Positions 38,025-51,250 of a DNA stretch of 64,000 nt are shown piece by piece. This stretch comes from Gymnorhina tibicen (taxonomy: Eukaryota > Chordata > Aves > Passeriformes > Artamidae). The notes below the pieces were generated by a model, which had not been told where the DNA came from, made no database searches, and saw only the letters and a program-made list of their open reading frames with translations. The DNA lies in NCBI GenBank assembly GCA_013399875.1, contig VXAZ01003272.1, positions 248,001 through 312,000 on the forward strand, in the 5' to 3' direction. Positions within the stretch are counted from its first letter, which is position 1. Every line of letters begins with the position of its first letter. A program made the position numbers and the translations under genes.

Positions 38025-39182
38025 ATTGCAGGGTCCGGGCAGGTCTGGTATTTGGGACCATTTTAAAAATTGTTCTTTGCCAGTAAGAGCTGCAAAGAAA
38101 TTACCATCAATCTAAAGCATCTGAGGCCTAAGCTCAGGCTGGGGTTAGTGGCTATTTTGCATTATTTGACCTGGTGAAATGCCAGTTGGTTTTTCTGAAA
38201 TAAAAACAGCAATAGCCAATAATTAATGCTCCCATAGTTAATTAAATTGGTCCAGCTGGTAAAGTGAAGCCGTACAGTCTGGCCTCAGAGATTTGCTGCT
38301 GTGGGTAACGTCCACCCGCATGCCTCTGAGGGCCGTGTGAGCGCACAGGCCGTGCGAGTGGTGCCCTGCTCAGCCCAGCAGCACCAGTGACATCCCCCAG
38401 GCCACCCGGCGGACTTGCTGCTTTCCGTTTCTGGAGCAGACTGGAGCAGCTGAGCATCACTGACCTCTCTTCCTCCTGTGCCAAGTCATCACTCATTTGA
38501 GGGTTTATTAGCTGTTTATGAACATGCTCTAATGTTTTAGGGAACAAAGCTGACCTTGGCTATGTGCAATTACCCCGGCTCAGCGCTGTGTGTGACAGTG
38601 CAGAGGGATGTGTGCACCTCAGGGACATGTCCCCTCCCCTTGAGGGCAGGAGGTCTTGACCAAAAGAGATGGATGAAATAATGACAGTAAGTTTATTGGG
38701 ATGCTGCCAGTAGTAAACAAGTGGCTCAGCAGTTCCCTTAAAGGCCCTGTTTAAGCACAGTGGGACAATTTCTGTTCTGGCAACAGTCTGATGCCACTGG
38801 CTTACATTTTGGCCCATTTCTGTTTGGGTTTTAGCTTGAAATCTGTTGTGTTTATTTTCTTCTTGCTGCTTATCAGGGCTATGTTCTTGTGCTATAAGAA
38901 TGGGACTTCACAGAGCCACTACAAGGCTTTTGGTTCATCAGTTTTTAATTAAATTTGAATTGAAGATTCTTTTTCCTCTAGGCTAATTTTCAAGTGACAA
39001 ACAAAATCCCCTTAAGTGCCTTTTCTTTTCTACCACAAACTAGTAAAGATGCTGTCAAATTCCCTCAGAAACCTAACTTCTCCAGCCCCGTAAGAGTGCA
39101 GATTATAGTTCCATTAGAAACAGAACAGAGCAGTTGTGCCTTTCTGTCAGGGTGGTTGGAGGGATGCAAGTCCCTTATCCAA

Positions 39183-39258
39183 ACATCTCAAGTCCCATTT
39201 AGACACCTTTTGTGATTCTGACATCTCAAGTCCCATTTAGACACCTTTTGTGATTCTG
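39183..39258. repeat. Perfect 38-bp tandem duplication
   Basis: Copy 1 (39183-39220) and copy 2 (39221-39258) are identical over all 38 bases, starting 'acatctcaag' and ending 'tgtgattctg'. Perfect identity indicates a recent duplication, probably polymorphic within the species, or an assembly artefact. No target-site duplication or mobile element is evident. Confidence 0.95.
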
Positions 39259-39453
39259 AGTTCCCAAATAACTGCAAAACATGGTCCTGGAACTGTGGTG
39301 GGTAGCTCTGGTGGGGAGCCAGAGGATGTGAGCAGCAGAGTTCTCTGCTGCCACCCCTCTTGTCCACACCCCAAGGAACTGGGAAGCTGCATCTGCCCAG
39401 AGCTGCAGGGCCTTGCTGCTCGTGTGTAGCTCGGATCTAAATACAGTGCTGGT

Positions 39454-39479
39454 ATAATGATGTATTTTTACATCATTAT
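39454..39479. repeat. Perfect 11-bp inverted repeat (AT-rich hairpin)
   Basis: The arms 'ataatgatgta' and 'tacatcattat' are exact reverse complements separated by 'tttt'. It lies about 200 bp after the 38-bp tandem duplication. The arms are too short for a typical microRNA precursor; a DNA hairpin or a dimeric homeodomain-type site is possible. Confidence 0.8.
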
Positions 39480-40419
39480 TGTGGAATTAATCAGTGCTCT
39501 GAGTCCTCAGAGTGAGTTCATGCCATGGTCACGTCCCTCCTCAGGGGCTTTGATTCTTCTGCATCCAACACTATTTCCCCACAATAAACAAGGCAAACTG
39601 TAAGTACTCTCTTTCTTGGAATTACAATCACCTTGCAAAAGGAAGTAGAGAAGGGGCCATTTACTCTCATTAATCCCCCCAAAAAAGTGTCAGTGAGAGG
39701 TATCATGTCACTGGAACTCCATTTTAGTTTGCCCCTCAAATAACTTCTTTTCCTATAATTTATCAAATGACCCAGAAAGTTAATCTGCAGCCCAAAAATG
39801 GAGATCATTTATCACAGGATGTCACACAACCTCCCGATCCATCAAGCAGACAGTGGTGCTGTACATCATGTTCTGGTGCCATCCTGTCTTATGGTCCATC
39901 TCAATGTCAAGAAAAGGATTTACAAAATATTTTGGGATGTAATTCATGTGCTGACTCAGACTTGACATCCCCTGTTAGGTTAATCAGCACAAGTAGGAGT
40001 TTCAGCTGAGGGCTCCTAGATTTTTGCTGTATAACTCTTTCTAAACCCCCTCTGCTCTAGTGCTTGTTCTTTGTGGGTACTTTCCTTTTCCCCCCAGAAT
40101 TACGATTAAACACATTGATCTCCTGGATTCTTAAGCGCAAAACTGCTTTTTATTCTAAAATTGACTTGTCATCTTTTATCTGTATCGAGGAGTTTCTAGC
40201 AGCTATGCACCTCACTTCTCCAAGACACTGGCCTTTGAGCACTGCTGTGTGGATCCCATGAGAGATAAAAAATTTGATTTGGACTACAAATCATGTTTGG
40301 TACCTCCTGTACCTCCTACCCACTGATGCTCAATGTTACAGCATTGATGGATCTGGTACAATTGTGTTAAAATTGCTGATAATTACCTCCATCTCATTGT
40401 GTTTCAGCTCTCGATAACA

Positions 40420-40551
40420 ATGAGCAGCAGCTCCGTGTCATTTCCTTTTTTCCTTGTACACACCAATCTGCTGGATTCATCTTTCCAGAAATACAAGCTG
40501 AAGATGATAAGGATAATTGATGATTCCCTTCTGGACCAGGGTCAGTATTAA
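40420..40551 (+). other. Small ATG frame after a strong acceptor
   Basis: An ATG in fair context (A at -3) opens a 43-codon frame ending TAA at 40549-40551, including KYKLKMIRIIDDSLLDQ. It begins just after a good 3' splice site ('cattgtgtttcag', AG at 40406-40407). The only nearby donor is a weak AGG|GTCAGT at 40541. Frames of this length are common by chance; it is recorded because the residue mix and the acceptor coincide. Confidence 0.12.
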
Positions 40552-43500
40552 TAGCTGTGTTCACTTTGGCTGTCAGCTAATCTCAGCTGTGAAGGGCTTA
40601 TCTTCGTGCCCGTGCAGAGCACGCGCCGCTTGCTGCGGTCTCTGCTGGCTGGTGGAGTGTCGAGGGGAAACGTGTGCTGTGCACAAATGACATAAATTCT
40701 TAAGCTCCCATTTGGTTATTCAGATTGGAAATTTTTGCTTCAGCCAGACAAACCCAAACTCCCAAACTCATCCCACCAGCATGGTTGGAGCTCCTGGCAG
40801 TTCCCATGCCAGAGCCCATATTTGTTGGCTTTTTGAATGCTTGAATAATCCATGTTCCCATGGTGTCCCATTAGCTCCTAGTCCTTGTGCTGACACCCTT
40901 CCCAGAGTGTTGGAAGGCAGGACAGCTTTGTCCCCAGTGATGCTTTGGTCCTTGAGCCAACTGTAGCAACTGGGGCAGAACCAGGGTCCCTGGGGTGGGC
41001 TCCCCCCTTCAGCGCCTGCCCCGTGCACCCGCAGAGGGACCTCGAGTTGTGTTCGTACACCACTGAGGGGCAGTGGTTCCAGATTTTTCACCACCCACCG
41101 TGATAAATCTCCTTCCCTCCCTCCCCTTGTACCTGCAAGAGGTTGTTCTTTTTATTTGCGAAGTAGAAAAGTGATTTTTAAAAGGTGAAAGAGTATTTCT
41201 GACTTTGATAGCATGATTAGCCGGGCTCAGAATATTGTTATGGCTTATCTCGCTCTTCTGTGATAACTCAGAAAAACAATAAATGTCTTCTTACAGCAGA
41301 CTGACATTCAGTATTGAAATTGGTCTCCTAATCTTTATGTGATTGCTTTCTCCATGATAGAAATATTGCCTCTTGTAGGGTATTTATTGTCTAGTTCTTT
41401 CCAAAGTATTGACTTTATGTAACAGTTTGATATACATCAAATCCCTTAGAGATTTAATAAACTCTTCTGGTCAGTCTTCTGTTGTAAACACATTGAGATT
41501 TATGGTCATCTTAGTGGAAAGCCCTTTTTCGCTGAAATTCTCTACTTCCAGATATCAAAAGATACGAATGGGAGCATAGATCACTGTGGGAATCTTAACT
41601 CCCAGCTGTTGCGTGCCCGTCAGGAGCTGTTGTTGGTTAAAGGCTGAAGTGTGTGTGTCAGGTGATGGTGCAGCTGCTAGGGCTGGAGTAGGGGCTCCAG
41701 GGCCCTCCTTTGCTCCCTGGCAGGGCGGCCAGTGGCTGCAGGGTCCGGGCAGCCAGCTGGGCTCGTCCATCCCTGGCACAGCTTGGCTCCAGCAGCATTC
41801 CCACGGAAGAGCAGAGGGCAAGTAAAAATTCACGGTTATTCAGTTACACATAGAGTTACTGTATTGGTGCTGTGCTGCAGCACTTGGAACTGAAAAAATG
41901 GAAAACTGTGAAAAGAAACATACAAGCCTCACGAGCAGCCACATGTGTGTCATCTCCCTGCCAGGTTCCTTGTGCTTTCCCACCCTCCCGCTCTCTGGAG
42001 CCCTTATTTCTTATTCTGAAACCAGACCAGAGGTATTTCAGTATGATACTTAAATAAGTGTCCTTCTCTTTGGGATTGGAGAGGGGAGGAAAAAAAACAC
42101 AATTGTTTTTAAGAAGAAACTTTTCTCCATACAGGGATCAGCTTTCCAGGGACAGCCTGCAAGAAATCCAGCCGAGCTCTTCAAATTCACTCATTAAATG
42201 CAAATACTCTCTTTTTCATCTTACATTAACCTCCCTTTAATGGTGTGAAAATGTCTTTTCATTTCACAGCTCAGCATTAAAAGACTATATGGTGAGAGGT
42301 TTCTGAAGTGTTATAAATCAATAGCAGCTAGAGAACAGAGCAGGTTCCTGCTTTGCTTGCACTGGGGAGGAGCTGCCGTTCCTAAAATGTCCAAATCAAT
42401 CCCCTTAGGCTGCCAATGCATCCAAACCCTGCTCCTACCAGCTGCTGGAGATGGGGGTCTGGCTCTAGAAAGTAAGTTCTGGACTGAGGCTTTCCTCTTA
42501 TTTTGGTGATATGAATTTCAACTTCCCTTCTGATGATGCAATTTAATGGGAAAACGCAGTTTGCAGACACCTCTCAACGGACTTTGCATTTCCTGTTGTT
42601 GTTGTTGTGTTCCTGCCCTTTGGCTCCTCTCCCAGGCAAGAATGAGGGGCAGCAGTGAAGATAAAATGTTTTTTTCCACCTGCCTGTCACAGAAGGTGCC
42701 TGTATTGCTTCTCTGGCTGCTTCATGGCTTGGGGACAGGTAATTAGTTGGGGCGGTGATGAAACGTCAGATAAATGGTGTGCTTCCATGGCTTCTCTGCT
42801 GATGGGAACACTTAATGGGAAACTTACTGGGAATGATAAAGTGATGTATTTAAACAAGCTGAAAGGAGAATTTGGGTGATATTTTGAGGCAGCATGACAA
42901 CCACAGCTCTCTGGCAGCTCAGTATTTCCCACTCTGCAAACCCAAACCTGGAACTGAAGGCTGGTGTGAGCACCACTGTGCCCGGGGCTGGACCGTGGCA
43001 ACAGCATGGAGGGGGCTGTCCTTGTCCCTCATTTGTGCCCAATATTGCACCAGGCTGGAATCTCCCTCAGAGCAAATTTTGGGAACAACTCCCAGGGTGC
43101 TGCTAGCCACCCAGTTTGCTCCTTTTCTCACCAGGTTGTTGCCAGTGGAGCAGCAAGCAGAGCATTCATGTGGAGCTGAAACCTTGCAGTGTTATTTCAT
43201 CTCCATTATTTTTCCCTCCTGATCTATTGAGATATAACCACTTTCAAAGACAGGGACAGATTATGGTCATGGAGATGGCTTAGCTGGGACACAGCTAGTC
43301 ATTTTTCCTTGCTGTTATTTTATTAATATACGTTATTAACCTTGATTCTCCTTCCCCACGGTGCTTTATCATCTGAACTAATTAATTCTTCTTGCAAGAT
43401 GTACAGGGAAGGGATGGGCATGTAAACGAGATGCGTCTCCGGGTGGCAATACATGGCACCAGCCGAGGAGGGGACCTGGCACGCAGCAATCAGAACCCAG

Positions 43501-43913
43501 ATACACGTACCTGTAGCTTGGCTGAATTTGTCCTGTCCCTTTTAACTGGCACAAACACTGACGGAGATGATACCCTAAGGAGTAACAAAGCTGGTTTTCT
43601 GCTTTTTTAATGAACATGAGATATCCAGGAAAACTATAAACAGTTTATTTGGTTGGTTGCTCCCAGCTAGCACCATGTCAGGATGTGCAGCACTGACCGG
43701 CCCTCTAGATCCCACTGTCCCCTCCCCGCTGTCCCCAAGCTGCTGTGGGTGATGCTCACCCCCGGAGGGCACAGCAGGATGTGAAGGGAGCTGTGGCAGA
43801 GGGTCCCCACTCCCTGTGGCCACAGGGCTCTGCCCCTCACACCGTGGTGCTGCTGGAGACTCCAGCCCCAGGAGCTCACCAGCGACTCTGTGCTCCCAAC
43901 AGCTGCTATTAAC

Positions 43914-43989
43914 ACTCTTCTTCCTTTTCTTTCAACTTTTTCTCCCCTTCCTTGTTTTATTCTTTCCTTCTCTCACATCTCCCTGCTCC
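43914..43989. repeat. Polypyrimidine tract
   Basis: About 75 bases made almost entirely of C and T on the plus strand. Not followed by a convincing exon; probably low-complexity DNA. Confidence 0.75.
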
Positions 43990-45639
43990 AGGGCTGACAT
44001 TTGCTAATAGCAGCACGTTCGTGAGAGAAGCAGTGGAAGTCTGAACGAAACTGTGTGCCTGCTATAGCCTGGCAGAGTAAATGTAATCCTGTTAGCAAGA
44101 TGAAAATACCATATGCCAGGGAGAGATGGAAGGAGATCAGAAAGGATGACTGTGCTTATAGAGGGCAAAAGAAAATACGTACACAAATTCATTCAAAACT
44201 AGATAAAAATTGACTGGATTTGTAAACAATCTTAATGTCCTGAAAATGGCTCATGTGATTCATCTCACCCAGAGATCTCATTGCACTGAGTGACCTCTGT
44301 GTTCCCAGCCTGGGTTTACTGCTCTTTATCTGCAAGCTCCCTGGTGCTGGTGAGAAATGGCATTTCTAAAACGATGCATTTGCTCCTGAGCCACAGCTGG
44401 GCTGTGGAACAGGGAGAGTCATGTGTCCCATGGTCTGAGGGGCTGTTTGTCCATTCCCATTGGGAAATTCAGAATCGCTAAATGCTGAAGGGGAGAGAAG
44501 GTTCCAGGGAGACCTTCCTGAGGCTTTTGATACTACTTTGTATTCAGCAACAAAGCCTTCACTCGGATAAGCCAATGCCATCAGTTCACCCGGGGCTGTC
44601 CGTGCATCCCGGGCTGGGTGGAAGGGCTAGGCACTGTCCTGGGCTGGGGACAGTGGCCATCCCCCTCCTCGGGGCTTGTGGGCGCCCACGTGCCATCACA
44701 AACCAGTGTGGTTGGGAAGAGGGAGCGGGAGCTTATTGTCCTTGATGCCAGGAGAGATCTGAAATCCAAATGTTGTTTCAGGGAGAGCATCTCCGAGAGC
44801 AGCCCGCAGTGTTTTACAGGCATTTGAGTGTTCTTCCCTTTGAACTAAGCTGCAATTTGTCTTTGTAGATGTCTCTAATACATTAATACAAATGGTGTAG
44901 TAGTGGAAATGCATTATAATACTGCGCAATGTTGCTCTTAGTAATTCTCCTCCTTCAGGGAGTGAACACTTCCTCGCTCATTTGTATTCATTGTTTTGAT
45001 GCTTAACTTGAAAAATGTATATTATACAACAGGCTGAAACCCATGACGAATAAAAGAAAAGAACCCAAGGGGATAATAAGCATCTCAGCACTGCTGTGAT
45101 GTCTCCTGCTGCTAACATCAAAGCAACCAAAGGCATCACTGCTGTGTGCAGAGGACAGGGTGCATTCTGAGGAGTTCCATCGAACCGTAGGGATGGGGAC
45201 CCTGACACCAGGGAGACCGGGGAGCCCCACCAGGGCCACCACTCGCAGGGGCTGGTCCTTCCTGTCCCAGTGTCACCGCAGCTGGGTCACGGCCCTGCAG
45301 CTCCCGTGCTCTGAGCCCGAGACTGCTGCCTCCGGCCAAGCAGATCGTCCTGGCCTTGTCCCAGCAGGACCTGGCTCTGTCCCCCAGCATGCCTGACACT
45401 GTGCCCCTGCCCCTCAGCCTGGCTGGGGCCATGGGAGTTAATTGTTTGCTCTGAGTGCTCTGGGCTTCGGTGCTCTTGAGGAGCGGCTCTCAATGAAGTC
45501 TCTGGTATTTAAGGGAAGGTTTGGGCTATTCCATATATTGTTACCTCCAGTAACCTCGTTCACATCCTGCCTTGTAATTCAGACCATGGGATCCTGGATT
45601 TAGTTTTGGGGTATTACTGTCATGGATTTTTACCCTGTG

Positions 45640-45900
45640 AGTGTACCTGTAAAACCATTAATATTCAAATAACTTCACTAAATAAGCAACTACGCCACAG
45701 TAGTTATTTATTACTATTTATGATGAGACTTATCTTACTGATTTCTCCAATACATTTCTCCTGAGGAAATTAGATACATTGCTTAGTTAAAGCTGTGCCA
45801 GGGAGAAAATGCTTCTATAAATACTTACCAACTCATCTGGAGAGATGATAAGTGCTGGTGTGTCCTTCACAATGTCATGTTAGTTGCTGAGTCTGGTTTA
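45640..45900. promoter_or_regulatory. AT-rich, possible conserved non-coding element
   Basis: A non-repetitive AT-rich segment with repeated ATTA/TAAT cores (for example near 45658 and 45700) and no open frame. It lies just upstream of the strong exon candidate at 46048. Called only on texture. Confidence 0.2.
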
Positions 45901-46047
45901 AAATTCAGTTGTTTATGTTCTCTGGGAGAAAGAAAACCTGATGGTTCTAAAGTGAGGAACAAAGTATATGCACAAAAATCAGTCCTGAGCTCTGAAACCT
46001 TGAATCTAAGGACTTTTTGCTTCTTTTTTTTTTTTCTCTTCTGACAG

Positions 46048-46304
46048 AATCAGTGGGGAATAAATTGCCAGATGGGCTAAGGCATTCTGCTTGCTTACCT
46101 GGCACTGGAGGACAAAGTGACACTTGGTGCCACCAGTGCAGTGGTGGGAGCAGGGTCTGTGCCCAGCAGTGGGGTGCCCCGTATCCCGTGCCCCTCTCCA
46201 CGCTGAGGGTCTGCACAGGGGCCATCCCGGGTGCAGCACGGGACCAGGAGCTCAGCGGGAGGAGGCTCCGTCCTGCCCACGGGACTGCAGCACCCTGACA
46301 GCAG
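46048..46304 (+). other. Best splice-site exon candidate (257 bp)
   Basis: A long T-rich tract (46024-46040) followed by 'ctgacag' forms an almost ideal 3' splice site, and CAG|GTGAGT at 46305 is a near-perfect 5' splice site. The frame entering at the acceptor stays open for most of the segment but ends in TGA at 46296-46298, a few bases before the donor; a second frame is open across the donor. This fits a non-coding exon or a penultimate exon better than a plain internal coding exon. A minus-strand donor-like site (CAG|GTAAGC) lies inside at about 46093-46098. No known protein was recognised. Confidence 0.33.
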
Positions 46305-47167
46305 GTGAGTGGGAAATTCCACTGCAATTACACTGAAAGTTATGTTGCAAAAAAGGAAGTTTAGTTGTGAATCAGCCCCACACCGGCTGATGGGCCCTCC
46401 TGCAGATCCCCGTGCTCCTCATGGACACATGGCTTTGATTTACTTATTTCTTTGAGTATCTTTCCTACTGATTTGTAAAGACTCAAATGTGGACCTTGTT
46501 TTTCTTCTGGCTCTGAGGTAATGGGGTTTTTTGGCAGTTACCTTGTTATACAACCTCAAATGTCCAGAAATCCAACTACCAGCCTTAATAGCTCTATTAC
46601 CAGCTCTGGCTAGTTTCAGAATGAACTCTAAAACTATGGCTAAACGCATACACTGCATCTAGCTGCAGCAGTTAAACAAGCTAATTCCCCCTCCTGCTTG
46701 GAAAATTGTTCACTTGACAGCTCTTCGGACCTGCCAGGTTATTTTTAGCCACAATTAACACACCAAATACAATGTCATAGCACCCCTTCTGTTAACTGAT
46801 GTGCCAGTGCTTTTTTCACTCAGTAAACTATAAAAAGTTTTTAATTTTTAGTATTTAAAGCCTTGAAGGAGAAAACCCCCCTAGTATTGATGCCGGATGA
46901 CATTTAGTCAATGAATTAAGAAAAAAAGAGCAGTGGTGGTTCTGTCTGTCTCCCAGCTCTTGCTAGCACTAAATTACAGAATTAATAGGCTTTTAGAAGA
47001 GACTGACACACAGTTACTGTGGTAAAGACAATTAAAAGTGGAAAGCCACTTTTCTCCCCACATTTAATTTTAACTGGAGGCTTTGAGACTCAATAAATCT
47101 TTTTCTTATTTCATTCTCACATTTTCCACAGGTATTCAAGTCTTTAAGGAAAGTTCCTGCTATAAAC

Positions 47168-47222
47168 AACTTAACTTTTTCTTTCCCTGGATCTTTTTCT
47201 TTTCTCTTTTTTCCCTTTCTCA
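47168..47222. repeat. Polypyrimidine tract
   Basis: A T- and C-rich run (for example 'ctttttcttttctctttttt'). Its complement explains the lysine-rich minus-strand open frame at 47032-47361, which is therefore best seen as a composition artefact. Confidence 0.7.
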
Positions 47223-50200
47223 ATAAAGAGTTGAGGTGCTTTCCCATCACCAGTACTTTACTTTCTTTAGAATTGCTATTACTAAGGTGTGGCTCAGGTT
47301 TTATGAAAATGCAGTAGGGCAGGAGTCCCAGTCCCTTCTGGGATTTTTCTGGCAAATCCAACTAGGGGAAAAAAAAGCAGATTAAGCCACTTCTCTGTGG
47401 GAACATCTCAGGGCAGTGGAACTGGGGTGTAGAAGATTTTTTTTTTTTAAGGAAATAACAGCATCATGAAAATGCAAATTTTTGTGACAGTTTTGGAAAC
47501 AGACTCAGAAAATTTTTCTATTCCAGGAGCTCAGGCTTAATTAGCCTTTCCTTGAGCTAATGGTATGGAACAGAAATTTCAATTTTGTTTAAGAACACTT
47601 TTCTAAGAAACACTTCTTTGAGAAGTTGCTGGGAATGGATTTATCCAGCCTCAGTGGCTGTTCAGAGGAAGCTGCAATGATTCAGCATTTCCCCCACGCG
47701 ATGGCTCTCCGCAGGGTTTATTAGCACAGCCTATTCCAACGCCTCTTGGAAAGCTGTTGGCACAGCACACCGTAGGTCTCTTCACTTGCCAAAAATTGTT
47801 TTAGGCTCTTGTTCAATATCAAGTTCATATTGTGACCTTGAGTGGAAGCACCAGGAGACATGGTGTTGCTGCTTCGACCAGTCAGTACCAAATAGTCAGG
47901 TGAGGCGATTTTTTGGGGGGAGATCAGTCGTGAGTCAGCCACAGCTCCTGGTCTCGGGGCATCCTGGTCCTCCTTGATCAAATACAGAGAGTCCACACTC
48001 TGTGACAGTCTGAGGGGTGCAGATCTCAGCGTGGAGAGCTTAACGGAGATACCCCCACGTTTAGGAGTTTGAACAGAAGTTCATTCTGATGGCAGCTTTG
48101 GCAGAAGGAAGCAGCACTCTGGAAGACAGGAGGGCTTTAACTCCTTCCCTGCTCTGGTCCTTCTGACAAGCCTCTCTTGGCAGGACCGTCATAACTTTTG
48201 GTTGTCTTCCACCTTCCCCAACTCCCTGCCGCTGCAGGTCTGCCCTGAGCTGATTCAGAGCAGCTTCCCTCGCAGTGCAGAGGCAGCAGTGTTAATGTCA
48301 GGTGACATTTCTGCCTCCCTCCCCACTGACTTAGCATCGTGCGAGTGGTTCAATGTCTCCACACAGACTGATGGAGCAAATCACCCTTCCGAAGGACCCG
48401 TGTCTCTCTGACTGTAGGGATCGAGTTGACTAATTTCAGCCTGACACTTCCCTTGCCAATGGCAGCAGCACTGAGACGTGTCCTGGCCATGCCCCCGTTG
48501 CTGCTTCTCAATTGACTGGGTGATGAATGGCCTGGCCTTGGCACTGGCAGGAGCAGTGATGGATGCACTGCTGGCTCTCCGGCTGTGCCTGGCCAGGATC
48601 TGGCACAGCGTGCTCTGCCTGCTGCTGCTGCCTGCTCCCCGGCCACCTCACCGTGCTCAGAGCAGTCCCACGTCCCCTTAGGGACCTTGTCAGGAGGCAC
48701 CGGTGGCCGAGGGGTTAAAAAAGCTCCAGAGCCAGGGCCTGCAGCCGTGTGGCTCATGGTCTCCACTGCATTATAACCAATCCCAGTATGATATTGTCAG
48801 TGAGGGTGAAATGAACTTGCAGTAGCTGAAAGCAAGATAGGTTAATTAAAAACCTTGATCAAAGCATCATAAACCACATAAAAGGTTCCATCTTTTAATT
48901 ATTTTCAAATGGTCTCTCAGGCAGGATGGCCAAAAAGAAGTCCCTGTTCCCAGGGCCCATGAGCTGTGAAATTGTGTCATCATGTCAGATTCAGTTATCA
49001 CTTGCTGTCCAAATGAGAGAAAGGCAAAGCCCAGGACAGTCCCCTTGTTCAGGATGAAAATGAGGAATTGGTGATGACTCGTTAGCGCTCTTGTGACCAG
49101 GGTCAGACCGGGGAGCTGCACATCCTCCCCAGCCAGTGGGCAGGAGCCGTGCCTGGGGCGTGCTGTCAGCGTCTTGAGCTCGCAATCGCACACTTTAGGA
49201 ACAAGGTTTCAGCACCTGCTGGGTGTTTTTGTTCTCACAAGCACTTTCTGCTGTAGAGGGAAATCAACCCAGTCAGCCTGAGCGTCCGAAGCTCCCTGCT
49301 TGACTCACACCAGCTCACTGTGCTTCCCAGACACATTCCCTCCTTCCGCAGGGAGGTGTGACCTGCTCCAGGGCTCGATGAAAGCACTGACTGCAGCGAG
49401 GGCAGAGGGGCAGAGGGCACAGAAATGATTATCCAGGGAAGATTTCAGTGGGAATTCTAGGTCACAAGTGATAATTCTGCACTCTGTGTAGGATAGCTGG
49501 GAGATGCAAATTCAAGTCCTGCCCACCACAGCATGGTGCCCAAGCACAGGTATCATGGGTGTCAGTGCAGGGATGTGCTGTAGCGAGAACAGCAAAGGTT
49601 CTTCCAAATCTCTCCTCCTGGCATATGAAACGGGACCAGAGTAGCATGTGCTTCCTCCTGCCCTTTGGCTTTTGTACCTTTCTGTGCTGTCAGAGGCCTG
49701 TATTTACCATACATTATACACTTAGGAAATGACAGGCCTGTAATGCTGACTGAAGGCAATTATATGGTGGTGTGAATACAAATAAATAGCATTTCCAGTG
49801 CAATACTGGGATAGTCTGGGCTCTCTTGGGTAGAGTACTGCAATTGCAAAGACTTACTTTCTTGTGTTGGTTTTGGATTTCATGCAATCATTGCTCCTAT
49901 CCTATTATTTAGCCCCTGGGATAGGATTTTTTGGAATACAATGATTTCTTGTATAACGGCCTTTCATCCCAGGTCTGAATCCAGCAGTGCTCCTTTCCTT
50001 CCTACGGTTTTGCTGTGAGAGGGGGAAGACGTGCTGGAGAAAAGAGCAACATGCACACACAGCTAATGAGAGCAGGTGTGAACATGTCCTGTCTTTCCTT
50101 CCCACCCAGCAGTGATGGACTCCACAGTGAACTGCAGCACGGTGAAACGTGGGAGGTGTCACACACGGTTTGCTCATCACCCCATTTACTGCAGCAACAG

Positions 50201-51146
50201 CCGATCACACCTCCCTGCAACGAGAGAGAAGGACACGGTGACCTCGGATAGAGGATCTGTGACCAAGGTGACCCTGGGCTGGAGCAGTGGCCACTGTGCC
50301 TCTGGGGCCAGCCAGCAGGGCTGGGGAGGCCAGGAGCATTGCAGCCCCCCAGGGCAGCCCAGGACCATCAGAGCCCCACGAGGGGCTCCGAGCGCGCCCA
50401 CCAGCTCACAGCTGAACTGGGTTGTGAGAACCCGGTCCTGTGTTGTGCAGTGAGCTAGGGGGGCTGTTCACAGCATCCTGCCAGGAACTGGCTTCAACTG
50501 GCCCCTTGGGCTCTCTCAATTAATTAGTTTGATGAGGAGCTGGGTTAGTTACTAAACACATGAGCCTCAGAAGCCAAGTTACAGAGCAGCTGTGAACTGG
50601 TTTGTGCTCCTAGGCCAGCACAAATAGGGCTGCTCTGCATCTCCCACATGCTTCAGCACAGTCTCATGCCCTTTTCCCTTTCTTTCCTATCAAATCCCAT
50701 TCCATGGGCTGCTCTCCCTCCTTCTCGGGTGCTGCAGAGGACAGCTTTTCCCACTTCCAGTATGGATCTGCACAGCCCACTCACCTCTCGGTGTCAGTAT
50801 GATCTGTATTACAGAGACATCAAAGCACAGCATCCTCTGGGAAAAGAAGAGATAAAGGGAGGAGAAAACGTTCCAGAAGCACCGACAAGCAAAAGCTGTG
50901 TTTAGCCCCTTTCTGGAACAATAATCTCCCCGAAGGTGTGCTGAGCACTCCAGCAACACGCAGCAGGAGCAGCCGGGGCTCTGTGCGCAGTGTAATCTGA
51001 TCATGCTCTGTTTGGATAAGAAACACAGCTTCATGCTTTTCACCTTCTAGGAAAGAGATTTATTATGAAAAGCAGGTCTCTGCCTCAGAGCACATCAAAA
51101 ACAGTTGGCTTCATAACCCTGGGAAAAAAAGATAAATAAAGAAATC

Positions 51147-51250
51147 CCATGAGACACGTGTGAGAACTGAGGAAGTATTAAAACATATGTTGGAACATAT
51201 TGATCCCTGAAAGCCTCCTGCAGCAGACATGAATCTCTTTCATTTCCAGC
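51147..51250 (+). repeat. Unclassified dispersed repeat, copy B
   Basis: This is the second copy of the element at 22374-22480, same orientation, about 28.8 kb away. Similarity may extend weakly upstream. The shared right end ('ctcttt...ttccagc') resembles a 3' splice site. Confidence 0.6.

Larger units (their letters stand above)
33100..46040. other. No supported gene
   Basis: Mixed-composition non-coding DNA holding only the short repeats and weak candidates listed separately. Open frames up to 235 codons occur but show no domains and lie in moderate to high GC. Confidence 0.5.

Noticed and set aside
47032..47361. Lysine-rich minus-strand frame of 109 codons
   Set aside because: The basic stretch is the complement of a plus-strand polypyrimidine tract; composition explains it.
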